A DNA stretch of 64,000 bases from Haemophilus parainfluenzae ATCC 33392 (GTDB lineage: Bacteria; Pseudomonadota; Gammaproteobacteria; Enterobacterales; Pasteurellaceae): assembly GCF_031191205.1 (NCBI RefSeq), contig NZ_CP133470.1, forward strand, positions 1,995,001 through 2,059,000, in the 5' to 3' direction. The notes beneath the pieces are model-generated. The model saw only the letters and a list, made by a program, of their open reading frames with translations, had not been told where the DNA came from and did no database searches. Both the position numbers and the translations under genes were made by a program. Below, in pieces: positions 26,119-36,429 of this stretch. Within the stretch, counting starts at the first letter, position 1. Every line of letters begins with the position of its first letter.

Positions 26119-27310
26119 CTTTCGGCTCCTTTTGTTTAAATAAAATAAGTTGTTTACCTTGAGTGCCAAAAAGCGATAAGAACATCAACATGACAAACAT
26201 AATGCCCGGGAAAGCAAAGGTATCCGCTTTGATGTTACAGAACGCTAAAATCACGAAAGCAGAAAGGATAAATTTCCAACTGCCATCAAACCAATTTAAG
26301 GCGACTTTGCGCACAAAATAGAAGGTCACAGCAAAACACACCAAAGCGTAAGACAGGCCACCATAAAGAATCTGGCGTAAGAAACCAGAGTCCGTATGCC
26401 CATAATAACGGCCAACCTCTAACTCACCGGTCATATACATGCCATCGCCATAAATGAACTGCTTAAGTGTTGGCATAAAGAGGTGGTTTTTCATCAACGT
26501 ATCCGTTGACGAACTGACAAATCCTGCACCGTGTAATAAATTAATCACAGGCTCTAAAGCATGTGCCACATAAGGATTTTCTGGTAAGAAATAGGCCAAT
26601 AATAATACTAAAACGGCGAATGCTATTAGGGATGGCACATAACGCCATTTGAAATACACTAAAATGCTCACGACGGATAATAGGAGGAATGTACGTCCTG
26701 AAATCAACCCAATACATAGCATAAAAAACACTAAAACATTTGGAAGCGTATTATGTTTAGCGTTGTAAGCCAATAAAAAATGCAACAGCATTAAATAGAA
26801 CAAACTCAATTGGAAAAAGGCGGTTGCAGTGATGTTATATAAGCGATACTCCTGCTCTGAACCATAAAAACGTGCAGGCAACACCGCATTAGTTGAAAGC
26901 AAGAAATCAATCATAAATGATGCACCAAGCAAGCCAATCACGCCCACTACAAACTGCACTACTACACCGAGTTGTAAATCACGCACCACTTTCTGTTGAC
27001 CATTTACATTGGCATAGAAGGCATTATAAAGCCCCACACCAAAGATAAATAAAATCAGCTCTTTTACATACATGGTGATGACAGAAAAATCTCGCGTACC
27101 GTTAACTAAAAGCGGAATCACGCTAAATGCAATCAGCCCAATGATGACGGCTAAACTATCTACTGGTACAGTGATACCTTGTGGTTTCTGCTTTTTAAAA
27201 TATTGATAAGCCAATACAACCAATGCCGCTAAACCTGCGACGAATGACATTCGTACAACATGAAACAGCCAAGGATCGTAAAGATAAAAAAGATTAAAAA
27301 GTGCGGTCAT
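26111..27310 (-). CDS. Polytopic membrane protein, O-antigen polymerase/ligase-like
   Basis: A 399-residue protein with about eleven hydrophobic segments and a periplasmic loop near residues 250-310, the layout of Wzy polymerases and WaaL ligases. It lies among glycosyltransferases, which supports a role in surface polysaccharide assembly. There is no sequence motif that decides between polymerase, ligase or another function. Its first codons (M-T-A-L-F) are encoded by an uptake signal sequence, GACCGCACTTTTT. Confidence 0.7.
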   Translation of the reverse strand: MTALFNLFYLYDPWLFHVVRMSFVAGLAALVVLAYQYFKKQKPQGITVPVDSLAVIIGLIAFSVIPLLVNGTRDFSVITMYVKELILFIFGVGLYNAFYANVNGQQKVVRDLQLGVVVQFVVGVIGLLGASFMIDFLLSTNAVLPARFYGSEQEYRLYNITATAFFQLSLFYLMLLHFLLAYNAKHNTLPNVLVFFMLCIGLISGRTFLLLSVVSILVYFKWRYVPSLIAFAVLVLLLAYFLPENPYVAHALEPVINLLHGAGFVSSSTDTLMKNHLFMPTLKQFIYGDGMYMTGELEVGRYYGHTDSGFLRQILYGGLSYALVCFAVTFYFVRKVALNWFDGSWKFILSAFVILAFCNIKADTFAFPGIMFVMLMFLSLFGTQGKQLILFKQKEPKDV

Positions 27311-27317
27311 TTTTACG

Positions 27318-28088
27318 TTATTTTCCTAAATTCTTTTTCACTGCTAAGATTTTTTTGAGTGGATATTTAATTAATTTCTTCACTAAATTATTAGATTTTG
27401 AACCACGAATCGCTTCCAAATTACTCACTAATTGTGGATTTTCAATGGCCACAAGCGGACGAACCACATTGTTATTAATCTGGAATTGGGTTTCAAATAA
27501 TAAGAAATCATCAGCAAGCCAAAACGGTTTTTCTTGTTCGAGTTGTTTCAAAAATGCACGTGCCGCTGATTTTTTGATTAAGTATGCCACCGTACCTGCA
27601 AAATAACTTTTATATGGATAAGCCACGGTGACATCACCAATAGTTTGGCGCAAGAATGAAAAAGTGGTTGGATAATTGATCTCTAATTCCACATTATTAA
27701 ATTCAGCAATTTTTGACTGCCCGATTAATACAATATCCGCATCACATTTTTCGGTTAAGAGTGCGATTGTTTTTGGTGATAAATTAGCATTAAATAACGC
27801 ATCATCTTCACAGACTAATGCATAATCATTTTCCGTCACATTTTGATCTTCTACGATCTGACGATAAACCGCTAAATGACTTAATGTGCAACCAATTTCG
27901 CCTTTTGTGACGTTGCGTCCATAATGTTGCTCAAACTTCGTTGGATTGAATACTTCTGCCAATTCATCCCACTCTTTTTGCATGGTATTAATCGCTGAAA
28001 ATACAACGAAATCTGCTGTATCCGGTTGAGCAAAAAACAGCTCACGACGCTGAACATCTTTATCTAGTGAAATCAAATATTTATTCAT
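27318..28088 (-). CDS. Glycosyltransferase family 25 (lipooligosaccharide type)
   Basis: A 256-residue GT25 enzyme like the Haemophilus/Neisseria LOS galactosyltransferases. It has N-terminal [16 protein letters not shown], the [18 protein letters not shown] block, the metal-binding EDD in [11 protein letters not shown], and a central [21 protein letters not shown]. It starts the four-gene glycan cluster; a good -10 (TATAAT on the minus strand, 28153-28148) lies about 60 bases upstream. No tetranucleotide repeat of the phase-variation kind is present. Acceptor and donor sugars are unknown. Confidence 0.87.
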   Translation of the reverse strand: MNKYLISLDKDVQRRELFFAQPDTADFVVFSAINTMQKEWDELAEVFNPTKFEQHYGRNVTKGEIGCTLSHLAVYRQIVEDQNVTENDYALVCEDDALFNANLSPKTIALLTEKCDADIVLIGQSKIAEFNNVELEINYPTTFSFLRQTIGDVTVAYPYKSYFAGTVAYLIKKSAARAFLKQLEQEKPFWLADDFLLFETQFQINNNVVRPLVAIENPQLVSNLEAIRGSKSNNLVKKLIKYPLKKILAVKKNLGK

Positions 28089-28147
28089 AATTATCTCAAA
28101 TTTGGTTTTTGCAGTATTTTGATTACAACAAACGGAAATAGTTGCAA

Positions 28148-28153
28148 ATTATA
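28148..28153 (-). promoter_or_regulatory. -10 element for the glycan cluster
   Basis: TATAAT on the minus strand, 60 bases before the GT25 start. A good -35 is not obvious at 17 bases, so the promoter is only partly supported. Confidence 0.4.
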
Positions 28154-28202
28154 CTAAAGAAATAATCCAATAGCATGGCTTTTAGTACAACTTTAAAAGA
28201 CC

Positions 28203-28239
28203 TAAAAAATAACCGCACTTTAAATGCTTAAAGCGCGGT
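28203..28239 (-). terminator. USS-derived terminator of the small ynhF-like gene
   Basis: ACCGCACTTTAA (28212-28223) pairs with TTAAAGCGCGGT (28228-28239) except for one A/C mismatch; the minus strand then runs into TTTTTT. The right arm is a USS with one substitution (AAGCGCGGT). Confidence 0.7.
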
Positions 28240-28274
28240 CTATTTTAAATGGATTAATATGTTATTTCTTTCAA

Positions 28275-28355
28275 TTAGAAAATTGCAGTCGCTAAACCCA
28301 CAACAACACTTAAAGAAAGCACTACAGCTAACATTGCGTAACCAAAATCACTCAT
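28275..28355 (-). CDS. 26-residue membrane peptide, YnhF/CydH-like
   Basis: ATG at 28355 to TAA at 28275 encodes 26 residues beginning MSDFGYAMLAVVLSLSVVV and ending in LATAIF, a single predicted membrane helix. E. coli YnhF (CydH), a small subunit of cytochrome bd-I oxidase, is a 29-residue peptide of similar pattern, with a hydrophilic N-terminus, a Val/Leu helix and a GL-A tail. Its gene lies next to purR, as here. The gene has its own terminator and a weak GTGAGA site. Function by analogy: accessory subunit of a cytochrome bd oxidase. The assignment is from pattern and position. Confidence 0.7.
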   Translation of the reverse strand: MSDFGYAMLAVVLSLSVVVGLATAIF

Positions 28356-28490
28356 TTTAATTTCTCACTTATTTAGTTAAAGATATCCCATTCTAACAAT
28401 AAAGCGCGTTTTTTCAAAAATTTTTTATAATTTACTTAACCTATTTGGTGACAGTCTTTATAATAGGAAAAATTCTCTAGAGGCAAAATT

Positions 28491-29501
28491 ATGGCAACAA
28501 TTAAAGATGTCGCAAAAATGGCCGGTGTTTCCACCACCACTGTTTCCCATGTAATTAATAAAACCCGTTTTGTAGCAAAAGAAACCGAAGAGGCGGTGAT
28601 GCAAGCCATTAAAAGCTTGAAATACTCACCAAGTGCTGTTGCTCGGAGTTTAAAAGTCAATACGACAAAATCCATTGGGATGATTGTTACCACCAGTGAA
28701 TCCCCTTATTTTGCTGAAATCATTCATGCCGTTGAAGATCATTGTTATCGTCAAGGCTATTCACTTTTTTTGTGTAATACACAAAATGATCCTGAAAAAA
28801 TTAAAAACCACGTCGAAATGCTTGCCAAAAAACGCGTAGATGGTTTATTGGTCATGTGTTCTGAATACACACAACATTCACTTGATGTGCTTTCTAGTTT
28901 CTCGTCTGTGCCGATGGTGGTAATGGATTGGGGCCCAAATGCTGATACCGATATCATTGAAGATAACAGCTTTACGGGCGGTTATATTGCTACTAAGCAT
29001 TTAATTGATTGTGGTCATAAAGAGATCGGTCTTATTGCGGGTGAATTAGATAAAACGACGGCAAGAACCCGTTACGAAGGCTTTGTAAAAGCCATGAATG
29101 AAGCCAATCTACCGATCCATGAAAATTGGATTATGGAAGGTTTCTTCGAACCTGAGGACGGTTATGAGTGTATGAATAAAATTCTTGCACAAGACAGCCT
29201 ACCTACTGCCGTATTCTGTTGTAATGATGTGATGGCATTAGGCGCAATTTCTGCGATTACGGAAAAAGGCTTGCGTGTGCCTGATGATATCTCGATTATC
29301 GGCTATGATAATATTCACTCATCGCGTTTCTATGCACCACCACTCACAACGATTCACCAATCGAAGTCTCGTTTAGGTGCACAAGCGGTTAATCTTTTAT
29401 TTGAGCGTATTGCCAATAAAGATAACGATAATCACGAAAAACACCGCATTGCTATCCATCCTGAACTCGTCATTCGAAAATCAGTTCGCAACCTTAAATA
29501 A
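28491..29501 (+). CDS. purR: Purine repressor PurR (LacI family)
   Basis: A 336-residue LacI/GalR-family repressor. The N-terminal helix-turn-helix is [21 protein letters not shown], the hinge helix follows in [13 protein letters not shown], and the core is the periplasmic-binding-protein-like corepressor domain with [11 protein letters not shown] and [13 protein letters not shown]. Sequence pattern and length match PurR, which represses purine synthesis when bound to guanine or hypoxanthine. It stands alone between the ynhF-like gene and a USS-pair terminator. I found no clear PurR operator before it. Confidence 0.92.
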   Translation: MATIKDVAKMAGVSTTTVSHVINKTRFVAKETEEAVMQAIKSLKYSPSAVARSLKVNTTKSIGMIVTTSESPYFAEIIHAVEDHCYRQGYSLFLCNTQNDPEKIKNHVEMLAKKRVDGLLVMCSEYTQHSLDVLSSFSSVPMVVMDWGPNADTDIIEDNSFTGGYIATKHLIDCGHKEIGLIAGELDKTTARTRYEGFVKAMNEANLPIHENWIMEGFFEPEDGYECMNKILAQDSLPTAVFCCNDVMALGAISAITEKGLRVPDDISIIGYDNIHSSRFYAPPLTTIHQSKSRLGAQAVNLLFERIANKDNDNHEKHRIAIHPELVIRKSVRNLK

Positions 29502-29514
29502 ACATTAAACTTTT

Positions 29515-29558
29515 TGACCGCACTTTAAATTTTATCTAAAAAAGTGCGGTCATTTTTT
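29515..29558 (+). terminator. USS-pair terminator after purR
   Basis: TGACCGCACTTT (29515-29526) and AAAGTGCGGTCA (29541-29552) are perfect inverted uptake signals followed by a T run. Confidence 0.88.
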
Positions 29559-29673
29559 ACTTATTTTAGCCTTTTTTGATTTAATGCAAGTTTTTGACGT
29601 ATAGCATTTGATCCCGATACATATTTTTGGTTATATCTCCCCTAGTTTTATTTTTTTCTTTATCGGAGTTCAT

Positions 29674-32313
29674 ATGACTGATGAGTATCGCACTCTCCGC
29701 CATAACATTAATATGTTAGGGCGTTTTCTTGGAGAAACCATTAATGATGCACAAGGCGAAGACATTCTCACCTTAATTGAAAATGTTCGCCAATTATCCA
29801 AACAATCTCGAGCTGGCGATAGCCAAGCACGTAAAACATTGTTGGATACCCTTTCCACCATTTCAAATGAAAATATTATTCCTGTTGCACGAGCATTCAG
29901 CCATTTCCTTAACTTAACGAATATCGCTGAACAATACCAAACGGTCTCTCGTCAACATAAAGATTTACAATCTTCTAATCGTTCATTAAGTGCTTTATTC
30001 CAACGCTTAAAAGCATTAAATACTTCAAAAGAAGAAGTTTACAAAACCGTTGAAAACTTACTTATTGAACTGGTATTAACGGCACACCCAACCGAAACCA
30101 CACGTCGTTCTTTAATCCATAAACACGTTGAGATCAATAAATGCTTAAGCAAATTAGAGCACGATGATTTAACGCCTAAAGAACGCGGCATTATTGAACG
30201 CTTGCTACTTCGTTTAATTGCTGAAGCATGGCATACCAATGAAATCCGTACCGTTCGCCCTACGCCATTCGATGAAGCAAAATGGGGTTACGCCATGATT
30301 GAAAACAGCCTATGGCAAGGGGTGCCGGAATTCTTACGTCAATTAAATGAACATGCTCGTGAATTTTTGGGGTACGATTTACCAGTGGGCTTACGTCCTG
30401 TCCGAATTTCTTCTTGGATGGGTGGTGACCGTGATGGCAATCCATTTGTTACTTCAAAAATTACGCAACAAGTACTCTATTTTGCTCGTTGGAAAGCTGC
30501 AGATTTATTCTTAAATGACATTAAATCTCTTGCTGATGAATTATCCATGGTGAAATGCACACCAGAATTTACCGAAAAATATGGTGAACATTTAGAGCCT
30601 TATCGTTTTGTAGTCAAAACGCTTCGTACAAAACTTATCGCCACTCTTGATTACTTTGATGATTGCCTGGCAAATCGTCCGCCACGCGTAAGCCAAGCGG
30701 ATATCATCATGGAAGATAATCAACTTTGGGAACCGCTCTATGATTGCTATCAATCATTAATGGCGTGTGGCATGCGGATTATCGCTAATGGTTCATTATT
30801 AGATATTTTGCATCGTATTCGTTGTTTTGGTGTCACTCTTTCACAAATGGATATCCGTCAAGAAAGTACCCGTCATACAGATGCCATTGCTGAAATTACC
30901 CGTTATCTTGGCATTGGCGATTATGCACAATGGAGCGAAGCAGAAAAACAATCTTTCTTAGTACGCGAGTTAAATTCTCGTCGCCCATTAATTCCAACCC
31001 ATTGGGAACCCTCTGCTGAAACCCAAGAAATTTTAGATACTTGCAAAGTCATTGCCCAACAAAAACAAGGCGTGATTGCTTGCTATATTATTTCTATGGC
31101 AAGAAGTGCCTCTGATGTGCTTGCCGTACATTTATTATTAAAAGAAGCGGGGGTGCCTTATCATATTCCTGTCGTGCCACTCTTTGAAACCTTAGATGAC
31201 TTAGATGCCTCTGAAGGCGTCACGCGTCAATTGTTTAATATTGGTTGGTATCGTGGTGTGATTAATAATCATCAAATGGTGATGATTGGCTATTCTGACT
31301 CAGCTAAAGATGCAGGCATGATGGCAGCTTCATGGGCACAATATCGTGCACAAGAAGCGTTAGTTAATTTAACCGAAGAACTGGGTATTGAACTCACTTT
31401 ATTCCATGGTCGTGGTGGTACAATCGGTCGTGGTGGTGCTCCTGCACATGCAGCATTACTTTCTCAACCTCCACGCTCACTCAAAAATGGTTTACGCGTC
31501 ACCGAACAAGGGGAAATGATTCGCTTTAAACTCGGTTTACCCGAAGTTGCAGTTGAAACCTTTGACCTTTACGCGAGTGCAATTTTGGAAGCAAACTTAC
31601 TTCCACCGCCAGAACCAAAAGCAGAATGGCGTACCGTCATGGATGAGCTTTCCGCTACTTCATGCGACATTTACCGTAGTGTTGTTCGTGGTGATAAAGA
31701 CTTCGTGCCTTATTTCCGCAGTGCCACACCGGAACAAGAACTGTCTAAACTACCACTTGGCTCTCGCCCTGCAAAACGTAATCCAAATGGTGGCGTGGAA
31801 AGCTTGCGTGCCATTCCATGGATTTTTGCTTGGATGCAAAACCGCTTAATGCTACCAGCATGGCTTGGTGCGGGTGCGGCAATTCAAAAAATTGTAGATG
31901 AAGGCAAAGGTCATATTATTGAAGAAATGTGTAAAGCTTGGCCATTCTTCTCTACTCGTGTGGGGATGTTAGAAATGGTGTTCAGTAAAACCGATACTTG
32001 GCTTTCTGAGCAATATGATCATAACTTGGTGAAAAAAGAGCTTTGGTACTTAGGTGAAAATCTGCGTAATCAACTCAATGCAGATATTAAAACTGTGCTT
32101 TCGCTTTCTCACAAAGATGAATTAATGGCGGACTTACCGTGGATCGCGGATTCTATTGCATTACGTAATGTTTATACGGATCCGCTCAATCTCCTTCAAG
32201 TGGAATTGCTCCGTCGTTTCCGTGAATCACCTGAAAACCCAAGCCCTGATGTCGAACAAGCCTTGATGATTACCATCACTGGTATTGCAGCAGGTATGCG
32301 AAATACGGGCTAG
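29674..32313 (+). CDS. ppc: Phosphoenolpyruvate carboxylase
   Basis: An 879-residue cytosolic enzyme that carboxylates phosphoenolpyruvate to oxaloacetate, the main route replenishing the branched fermentative TCA cycle of these bacteria. Catalytic signatures are intact: [14 protein letters not shown] with the catalytic His, [11 protein letters not shown], and [25 protein letters not shown]; the C-terminus ends in MRNTG as in the family. The ATG at 29674 follows CGGAG and gives the standard MTDEYRTLR start; the frame from 29608 adds an implausible hydrophobic leader. Monocistronic, closed by a USS-pair terminator. Confidence 0.96.
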   Translation: MTDEYRTLRHNINMLGRFLGETINDAQGEDILTLIENVRQLSKQSRAGDSQARKTLLDTLSTISNENIIPVARAFSHFLNLTNIAEQYQTVSRQHKDLQSSNRSLSALFQRLKALNTSKEEVYKTVENLLIELVLTAHPTETTRRSLIHKHVEINKCLSKLEHDDLTPKERGIIERLLLRLIAEAWHTNEIRTVRPTPFDEAKWGYAMIENSLWQGVPEFLRQLNEHAREFLGYDLPVGLRPVRISSWMGGDRDGNPFVTSKITQQVLYFARWKAADLFLNDIKSLADELSMVKCTPEFTEKYGEHLEPYRFVVKTLRTKLIATLDYFDDCLANRPPRVSQADIIMEDNQLWEPLYDCYQSLMACGMRIIANGSLLDILHRIRCFGVTLSQMDIRQESTRHTDAIAEITRYLGIGDYAQWSEAEKQSFLVRELNSRRPLIPTHWEPSAETQEILDTCKVIAQQKQGVIACYIISMARSASDVLAVHLLLKEAGVPYHIPVVPLFETLDDLDASEGVTRQLFNIGWYRGVINNHQMVMIGYSDSAKDAGMMAASWAQYRAQEALVNLTEELGIELTLFHGRGGTIGRGGAPAHAALLSQPPRSLKNGLRVTEQGEMIRFKLGLPEVAVETFDLYASAILEANLLPPPEPKAEWRTVMDELSATSCDIYRSVVRGDKDFVPYFRSATPEQELSKLPLGSRPAKRNPNGGVESLRAIPWIFAWMQNRLMLPAWLGAGAAIQKIVDEGKGHIIEEMCKAWPFFSTRVGMLEMVFSKTDTWLSEQYDHNLVKKELWYLGENLRNQLNADIKTVLSLSHKDELMADLPWIADSIALRNVYTDPLNLLQVELLRRFRESPENPSPDVEQALMITITGIAAGMRNTG

Positions 32314-32330
32314 TTACAACAAATATAAAT

Positions 32331-32372
32331 AAGTGCGGTCAAAAACAACGATGAATTTGACCGCACTTTTTG
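32331..32372 (+). terminator. USS-pair terminator after ppc
   Basis: AAGTGCGGTCAAA (32331-32343) and TTTGACCGCACTT (32356-32368) form a 13-bp perfect stem with a 12-base loop and a T run. Confidence 0.9.
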
Positions 32373-32426
32373 TTTTGTGTTTCTTGCGGTATCATACGCG
32401 CAATTGACTTAATGAAGGAAAACCCA

Positions 32427-32750
32427 ATGACAACTGATATTCAAAAACTTGATCCCGATGCAGCGATTGATCTTGCTTATGATATTTTCTTAGAAATGGC
32501 GGGCGAAAATCTCGATCCGGCTGATATTATGCTATTCAATCTACAATTTGAAGATCGTGGTGCGGTCGAGTTTGTCGAAACTGCCGATGATTGGGAACAA
32601 GAAATTGGGGTATTAATCGATCCTGAGGCTTTTGCTGAAGTGTGGGTAGGATTAGTGAATGAGAAAGATGAAATGGATGATGTGTTTGCGAAATTCTTAA
32701 TTTCACACCGAGAAGAAGATCGTGAATTTCACGTTATTTGGAAAAAATAG
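32427..32750 (+). CDS. UPF0263 (YciU/HI1450 family) DNA-mimic protein
   Basis: A 107-residue, very acidic protein. The core [34 protein letters not shown] matches E. coli YciU and H. influenzae HI1450, for which an NMR structure led to the proposal that it mimics double-stranded DNA and can bind the histone-like protein HU. The ATG at 32427 follows AAGGA; the frame from 32370 would begin in the ppc terminator region. Monocistronic. Confidence 0.85.
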   Translation: MTTDIQKLDPDAAIDLAYDIFLEMAGENLDPADIMLFNLQFEDRGAVEFVETADDWEQEIGVLIDPEAFAEVWVGLVNEKDEMDDVFAKFLISHREEDREFHVIWKK

Positions 32751-32783
32751 CGACGCTTCTCCCTTATATCAATTTACAAACTA

Positions 32784-32818
32784 AAACCGGTTTAATTTAA
32801 CATTAAACCGGTTTTTGC
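32784..32818. terminator. Terminator between yciU-like gene and hypE
   Basis: AAACCGGTTTAAT (32784-32796) and ATTAAACCGGTTT (32802-32814) pair perfectly, with T runs on both strands; the genes converge here. It marks the left boundary of the nickel/hydrogenase island. Confidence 0.88.
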
Positions 32819-33832
32819 TTAACAGATTCGCGGTAAAGGTTCGTTGCGTGGTAAGTCTAATAAACGACTTTGACCGAAAAGACCAACTGCTCGAACTTTG
32901 CCATCAGTGGTCACTTCACCAATTACGGCTGCGTTTTCACCTAATGGATGGCGACGAAGTGCGGTTAGAATTTCAGCTGTTTTTTCTTTATCTGCCACAA
33001 TTACCAATTTGCCTTCATTAGCAAAATTTAATGCATCCAAACCGAGTAATTCGCAAATACCACGTACTTCCTGACGAATTGGTAATACCGTTTCATCAAT
33101 TTGAATCCCTACTTTCTGTGCCTGTGCAAATTCATGAAGTACTGCATTCACACCACCACGGGTCGCATCGCGTACAGCTTTCACCCCTTCAATTGGACGA
33201 ATGCAATCAATGAGCGGTGCAAGCACAGCACTATCACTGCGTAAATCCGTTTGAATACCAAGATTTTCCCGTAAATTCAAAATGGTTGCACCATGATCAC
33301 CTAAAGTACCACTGACAATAATCTGATCACCTGGTTGAATACGATGCACGCCCCAGTCGAGTCCATTTGGTATCACACCAATACCGGCTGTATTGATAAA
33401 CACTTTATCTATCGCGCCTTTTTGTACTACTTTGGTATCACCGGTTACCACTTGAATACCGGCTGACTGGCAGGCTTTTGCCATAGACTGGATCAATTTT
33501 TTTAAAGTTTCTAGTGGTAAGCCTTCCTCCAAAATAAACCCACAGGATAAATATTTTGGGACGGCACCGCATACCGCTACATCGTTAGCGGTACCACATA
33601 CAGCGAGTTTACCAATGTCGCCACCAGGGAAAAAAATCGGATCAATCACAAAGCTATCGGTAGAAAATGACAATGTTCCACCTAAAGCATTTAACTCTTG
33701 TAAAGCAATACGAGCCTGATCTTCGCCCTGTGAAAGTATCGGGTTATCAAATGCCTCGATAAAATAATCGCGGATCAACTCTTGCATTGTGGCACCACCA
33801 TTTCCGTGTGCCATTGTAATAAAATCAGTCAT
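32819..33832 (-). CDS. hypE: Hydrogenase maturation protein HypE
   Basis: A 337-residue protein that, with HypF, makes the cyanide ligands of the [NiFe] centre: it dehydrates a thiocarboxamide formed on its C-terminal cysteine. That cysteine is the last residue (ending LPRIC). The PurM/AIR-synthetase-like fold is seen in AHGNGGATMQELIRDYF, FSTDSFVIDPIFFPGGDIGKLAVCGTANDVAVCGA and VVTGDTKVV. It starts 4 bases after the hypD stop. Last gene of hypABDE. Confidence 0.95.
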   Translation of the reverse strand: MTDFITMAHGNGGATMQELIRDYFIEAFDNPILSQGEDQARIALQELNALGGTLSFSTDSFVIDPIFFPGGDIGKLAVCGTANDVAVCGAVPKYLSCGFILEEGLPLETLKKLIQSMAKACQSAGIQVVTGDTKVVQKGAIDKVFINTAGIGVIPNGLDWGVHRIQPGDQIIVSGTLGDHGATILNLRENLGIQTDLRSDSAVLAPLIDCIRPIEGVKAVRDATRGGVNAVLHEFAQAQKVGIQIDETVLPIRQEVRGICELLGLDALNFANEGKLVIVADKEKTAEILTALRRHPLGENAAVIGEVTTDGKVRAVGLFGQSRLLDLPRNEPLPRIC

Positions 33833-33836
33833 TGTT

Positions 33837-34949
33837 TTATTCCCGTCTATATTGATAATAGGCCGCACATGCCCCTTCGGAAGATACCATCAATGCACCA
33901 TAGGCATTGTCAGGATTACATTTTTTAGCAAATAATGGGCAATCCGCTGGCTTACATTTTCCGATTAATACATCGCCGCAGCGAGAATCAGGATCATCGG
34001 CAACTTGATGTGGCTGACAAGCAAAATGCGCTTCTGCATCAAAGCATTGATAATCATCTGTCAGTTCTACGCCTGATTCTGCAATTTCGCCTAATCCACG
34101 CCATTCGCTGCTGGCTTTCAAGCGGAACACTTCGCTGATTGCCTGTTGCGCCAACACATTACCATGCTGGTGCACAATGCGTTTATACTGATTTTCCACT
34201 TCACTGCGTTTTTCAACAATCTGTGTCACCAACATTAAAATTGCTTGTAGGATATCTAAAGGCTCAAAACCGGTGATCACAAAAGGCTTATGATAGGTGT
34301 CACACAATTCCTGATAAGGTTCAGAACCAATCACCATGCTAACATGACCTGGTGCAAGGAAGCCGTCAATTTTGACTTGTCCTTGTGACAATAAGCTGTG
34401 TAATGTCGGAATGATGGTAATATTTTGGCATACCACAAAAAAGTTTTTTACCTGCTGTTTTTTAGCTTGTTGCAAGGTAATTGCGGCACTCGGCATAGTT
34501 GTTTCAAAACCGAGTGAAAAGAACACCACTTTTTTGTCTGGATTATTCAATGCGATATTCAACGCATCAAGTGGTGAATAAACAATACGAACATCCGCGC
34601 CCTGTGCTTTGGCTTCTAATAATGAACCTAAACGTCCACGTACTCGCATGGCATCACCGAAAGTACAGAAAATTACTTCGGGGCGACGAGCAATCTCAAT
34701 ACATACATCAATTCGCCCCATCGGTAATACACACACAGGGCAGCCTGGACCGTGAATAAATTCAATACTTTTGGGTAATAAACGATCCAGCCCAAATTTA
34801 AAAATGGTATGAGTATGTCCGCCACAGACCTCCATCAGATATAACGGATTTTCTGGCGTAAAGTGCGGTTGGTTTTCCATTACTTTTTGTAGTCGCTGTA
34901 ACAAACTTTTAGCCAGTTCAGGATCACGAAATTCATCAACAAACTGCAT
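33837..34949 (-). CDS. hypD: Hydrogenase maturation protein HypD
   Basis: A 370-residue Fe-S scaffold that, with HypC, assembles the Fe(CN)2CO unit. Conserved elements are MEVCGGHTHTIFKFGLDRLLP, FIHGPGCPVCVLPMGRID and GFETTMPSAAIT, plus the C-terminal cysteine-rich segment (SRCGDVLIGKCKPADCPLFAKKC) that binds a [4Fe-4S] cluster. It lies between hypB and hypE; hypC, normally just upstream of hypD, is 20 kb away at 54148. Confidence 0.96.
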   Translation of the reverse strand: MQFVDEFRDPELAKSLLQRLQKVMENQPHFTPENPLYLMEVCGGHTHTIFKFGLDRLLPKSIEFIHGPGCPVCVLPMGRIDVCIEIARRPEVIFCTFGDAMRVRGRLGSLLEAKAQGADVRIVYSPLDALNIALNNPDKKVVFFSLGFETTMPSAAITLQQAKKQQVKNFFVVCQNITIIPTLHSLLSQGQVKIDGFLAPGHVSMVIGSEPYQELCDTYHKPFVITGFEPLDILQAILMLVTQIVEKRSEVENQYKRIVHQHGNVLAQQAISEVFRLKASSEWRGLGEIAESGVELTDDYQCFDAEAHFACQPHQVADDPDSRCGDVLIGKCKPADCPLFAKKCNPDNAYGALMVSSEGACAAYYQYRRE

Positions 34950-34958
34950 TTGATGCTC

Positions 34959-35765
34959 CTATCGTTCTTGCGCTTTTAACCAGTCTAGCCATTGCTGTAA
35001 CCCTTCTCCACTTTGAGAAGACAACTGGATAACCTCAATTGTTGGATTCACTTGTTTCGCATAAGCAATACATTTTTCCACATCGAAATTTAAGTACGGC
35101 AGTAAATCTACTTTGTTTAAAATCATTAATTTCGAAGCCGCAAACATATGTGGATATTTCAGCGGTTTATCTTCGCCTTCTGTCACGGATAAGATCACCA
35201 CTTTAGCATGCTCGCCTAAATCAAACTCTGATGGGCAGACTAGGTTTCCGACATTTTCAATAAACATCAGACTATTTTCCTGTGGCTGCAATTTCACCAA
35301 TGCATTACCAATCATTTGTGCATCTAAGTGACAACCTTTGCCCGTATTAACTTGAATCGCCGGCACACCCGTTTGACGAATACGATCTGCATCATTTTCT
35401 GTTTGTTGATCCCCTTCGATCACATAACAAGGATAGTCATTTTTTAATGCGTTTAGTGTGGTCGTCAATAAGGTTGTTTTGCCTGAACCAGGACTTGAAA
35501 CAAGATTAAGTGCCAAAATGTGTTGATTGGCAAAAAAGCGACGATTCATATCGGCTAATTGATTGTTTGCGCCAAGAATATCTTGTTCTACTTTCAGTAA
35601 TCGTTGCTGGGTTTCTTCTTGTTGTGGAGAGTCTGGCATGCGGAAGGAGGAGTGAGAAAAATTAGGTAGTTTTGTTGCATGTTGCGCATTGGAATCATTA
35701 TGAACATGCGGTAATTCTCCGATTCTGACTTGGTCTGGATGGCCACAGCCACAGGTTGTACACAT
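34959..35765 (-). CDS. hypB: Hydrogenase nickel incorporation GTPase HypB
   Basis: A 268-residue SIMIBI-class GTPase that delivers nickel to the hydrogenase large subunit. The N-terminus begins [11 protein letters not shown], the high-affinity CxxCGC nickel site. The G domain shows P-loop [12 protein letters not shown], switch region [14 protein letters not shown], metal-site [29 protein letters not shown] and NKVDLLPY. There is no long His-rich stretch; only a few His lie at residues 20-40. It is followed 9 bases later by hypD, and separated from hypA upstream by a 186-bp gap. Confidence 0.96.
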   Translation of the reverse strand: MCTTCGCGHPDQVRIGELPHVHNDSNAQHATKLPNFSHSSFRMPDSPQQEETQQRLLKVEQDILGANNQLADMNRRFFANQHILALNLVSSPGSGKTTLLTTTLNALKNDYPCYVIEGDQQTENDADRIRQTGVPAIQVNTGKGCHLDAQMIGNALVKLQPQENSLMFIENVGNLVCPSEFDLGEHAKVVILSVTEGEDKPLKYPHMFAASKLMILNKVDLLPYLNFDVEKCIAYAKQVNPTIEVIQLSSQSGEGLQQWLDWLKAQER

Positions 35766-35951
35766 AAGTCACCTCAATAATTTTTCGTTTATTCTGTAAA
35801 TACTTAGAATCTATGGTAATTCACATGCGTTAGAATACCATATTCTCTATCTTAAATATATTCTTTGAAGAGAGATAAATACATACTATCAAGTAGTTAG
35901 CGTATTTTATATTCAAAAGATCAGGTTAAATTTGCCAATTTAGACGTCTTG
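35766..35951 (-). promoter_or_regulatory. hypA-hypB intergenic region with a widely spaced inverted repeat
   Basis: The 186-bp gap carries no gene. TATGGTA (35812-35818) and TACCATA (35836-35842) are perfect 7-base inverted repeats separated by 17 bases. The spacing resembles two-half-site operators such as those of NikR, but the half-site does not match the E. coli NikR sequence. Confidence 0.4.
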
Positions 35952-36293
35952 CTATTTTACGGCAATTTCTTTCACTCTAAATTCGGTGCCACTTCGACGT
36001 TGTAAACATGCACTGAGACAATGTGGACAGCAATCTTGATAGGCTTCAATCTCAACTTCCTTTTGACATTGCCAGCACCATGCAATCGCAGGTAAATGAA
36101 TAAAATGTAACTGACAGTTTTCAGCAACGGTATCTTTTCGCATAATTTCAAAGCAAAATTCTACCGCACTTTGCTCGACACAAGACAGCGCCCCAATTTC
36201 TAGCCAAATATCTGTCACTTCATGGATTTCATGCTTTTTCTTTTGTTGATCAATAATTTCCATAATATTCTGACAGAGAGACATCTCATGCAT
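35952..36293 (-). CDS. hypA: Hydrogenase nickel insertion protein HypA
   Basis: A 113-residue nickel metallochaperone. The nickel-binding N-terminus MHEMSLCQ (Met1, His2) is intact, and the structural zinc site is formed by CWQCQKEVEIEAYQDCCPHC. It works with HypB to insert nickel. It is encoded downstream of nimR on the same strand with a 136-bp gap and a clear AGGAG-type site. Confidence 0.94.
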   Translation of the reverse strand: MHEMSLCQNIMEIIDQQKKKHEIHEVTDIWLEIGALSCVEQSAVEFCFEIMRKDTVAENCQLHFIHLPAIAWCWQCQKEVEIEAYQDCCPHCLSACLQRRSGTEFRVKEIAVK

Positions 36294-36429
36294 GATTTTC
36301 TCCTTAAAATAAAAAAGCAGTCTGTTCCAATTCTACTCTTTTTTGATATTTATTTTCAGCGTTTCTGTGTTTCGTTGTTCGATATTTAAACGTTGTTTGA
36401 AAAATTTTTACTGGTACCCGTACAAGAAA

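Noticed and set aside
24411-28088. Phase-variable glycan genes
   Set aside because: I looked for tetranucleotide repeats and long homopolymers at the starts of the glycan genes and found none.
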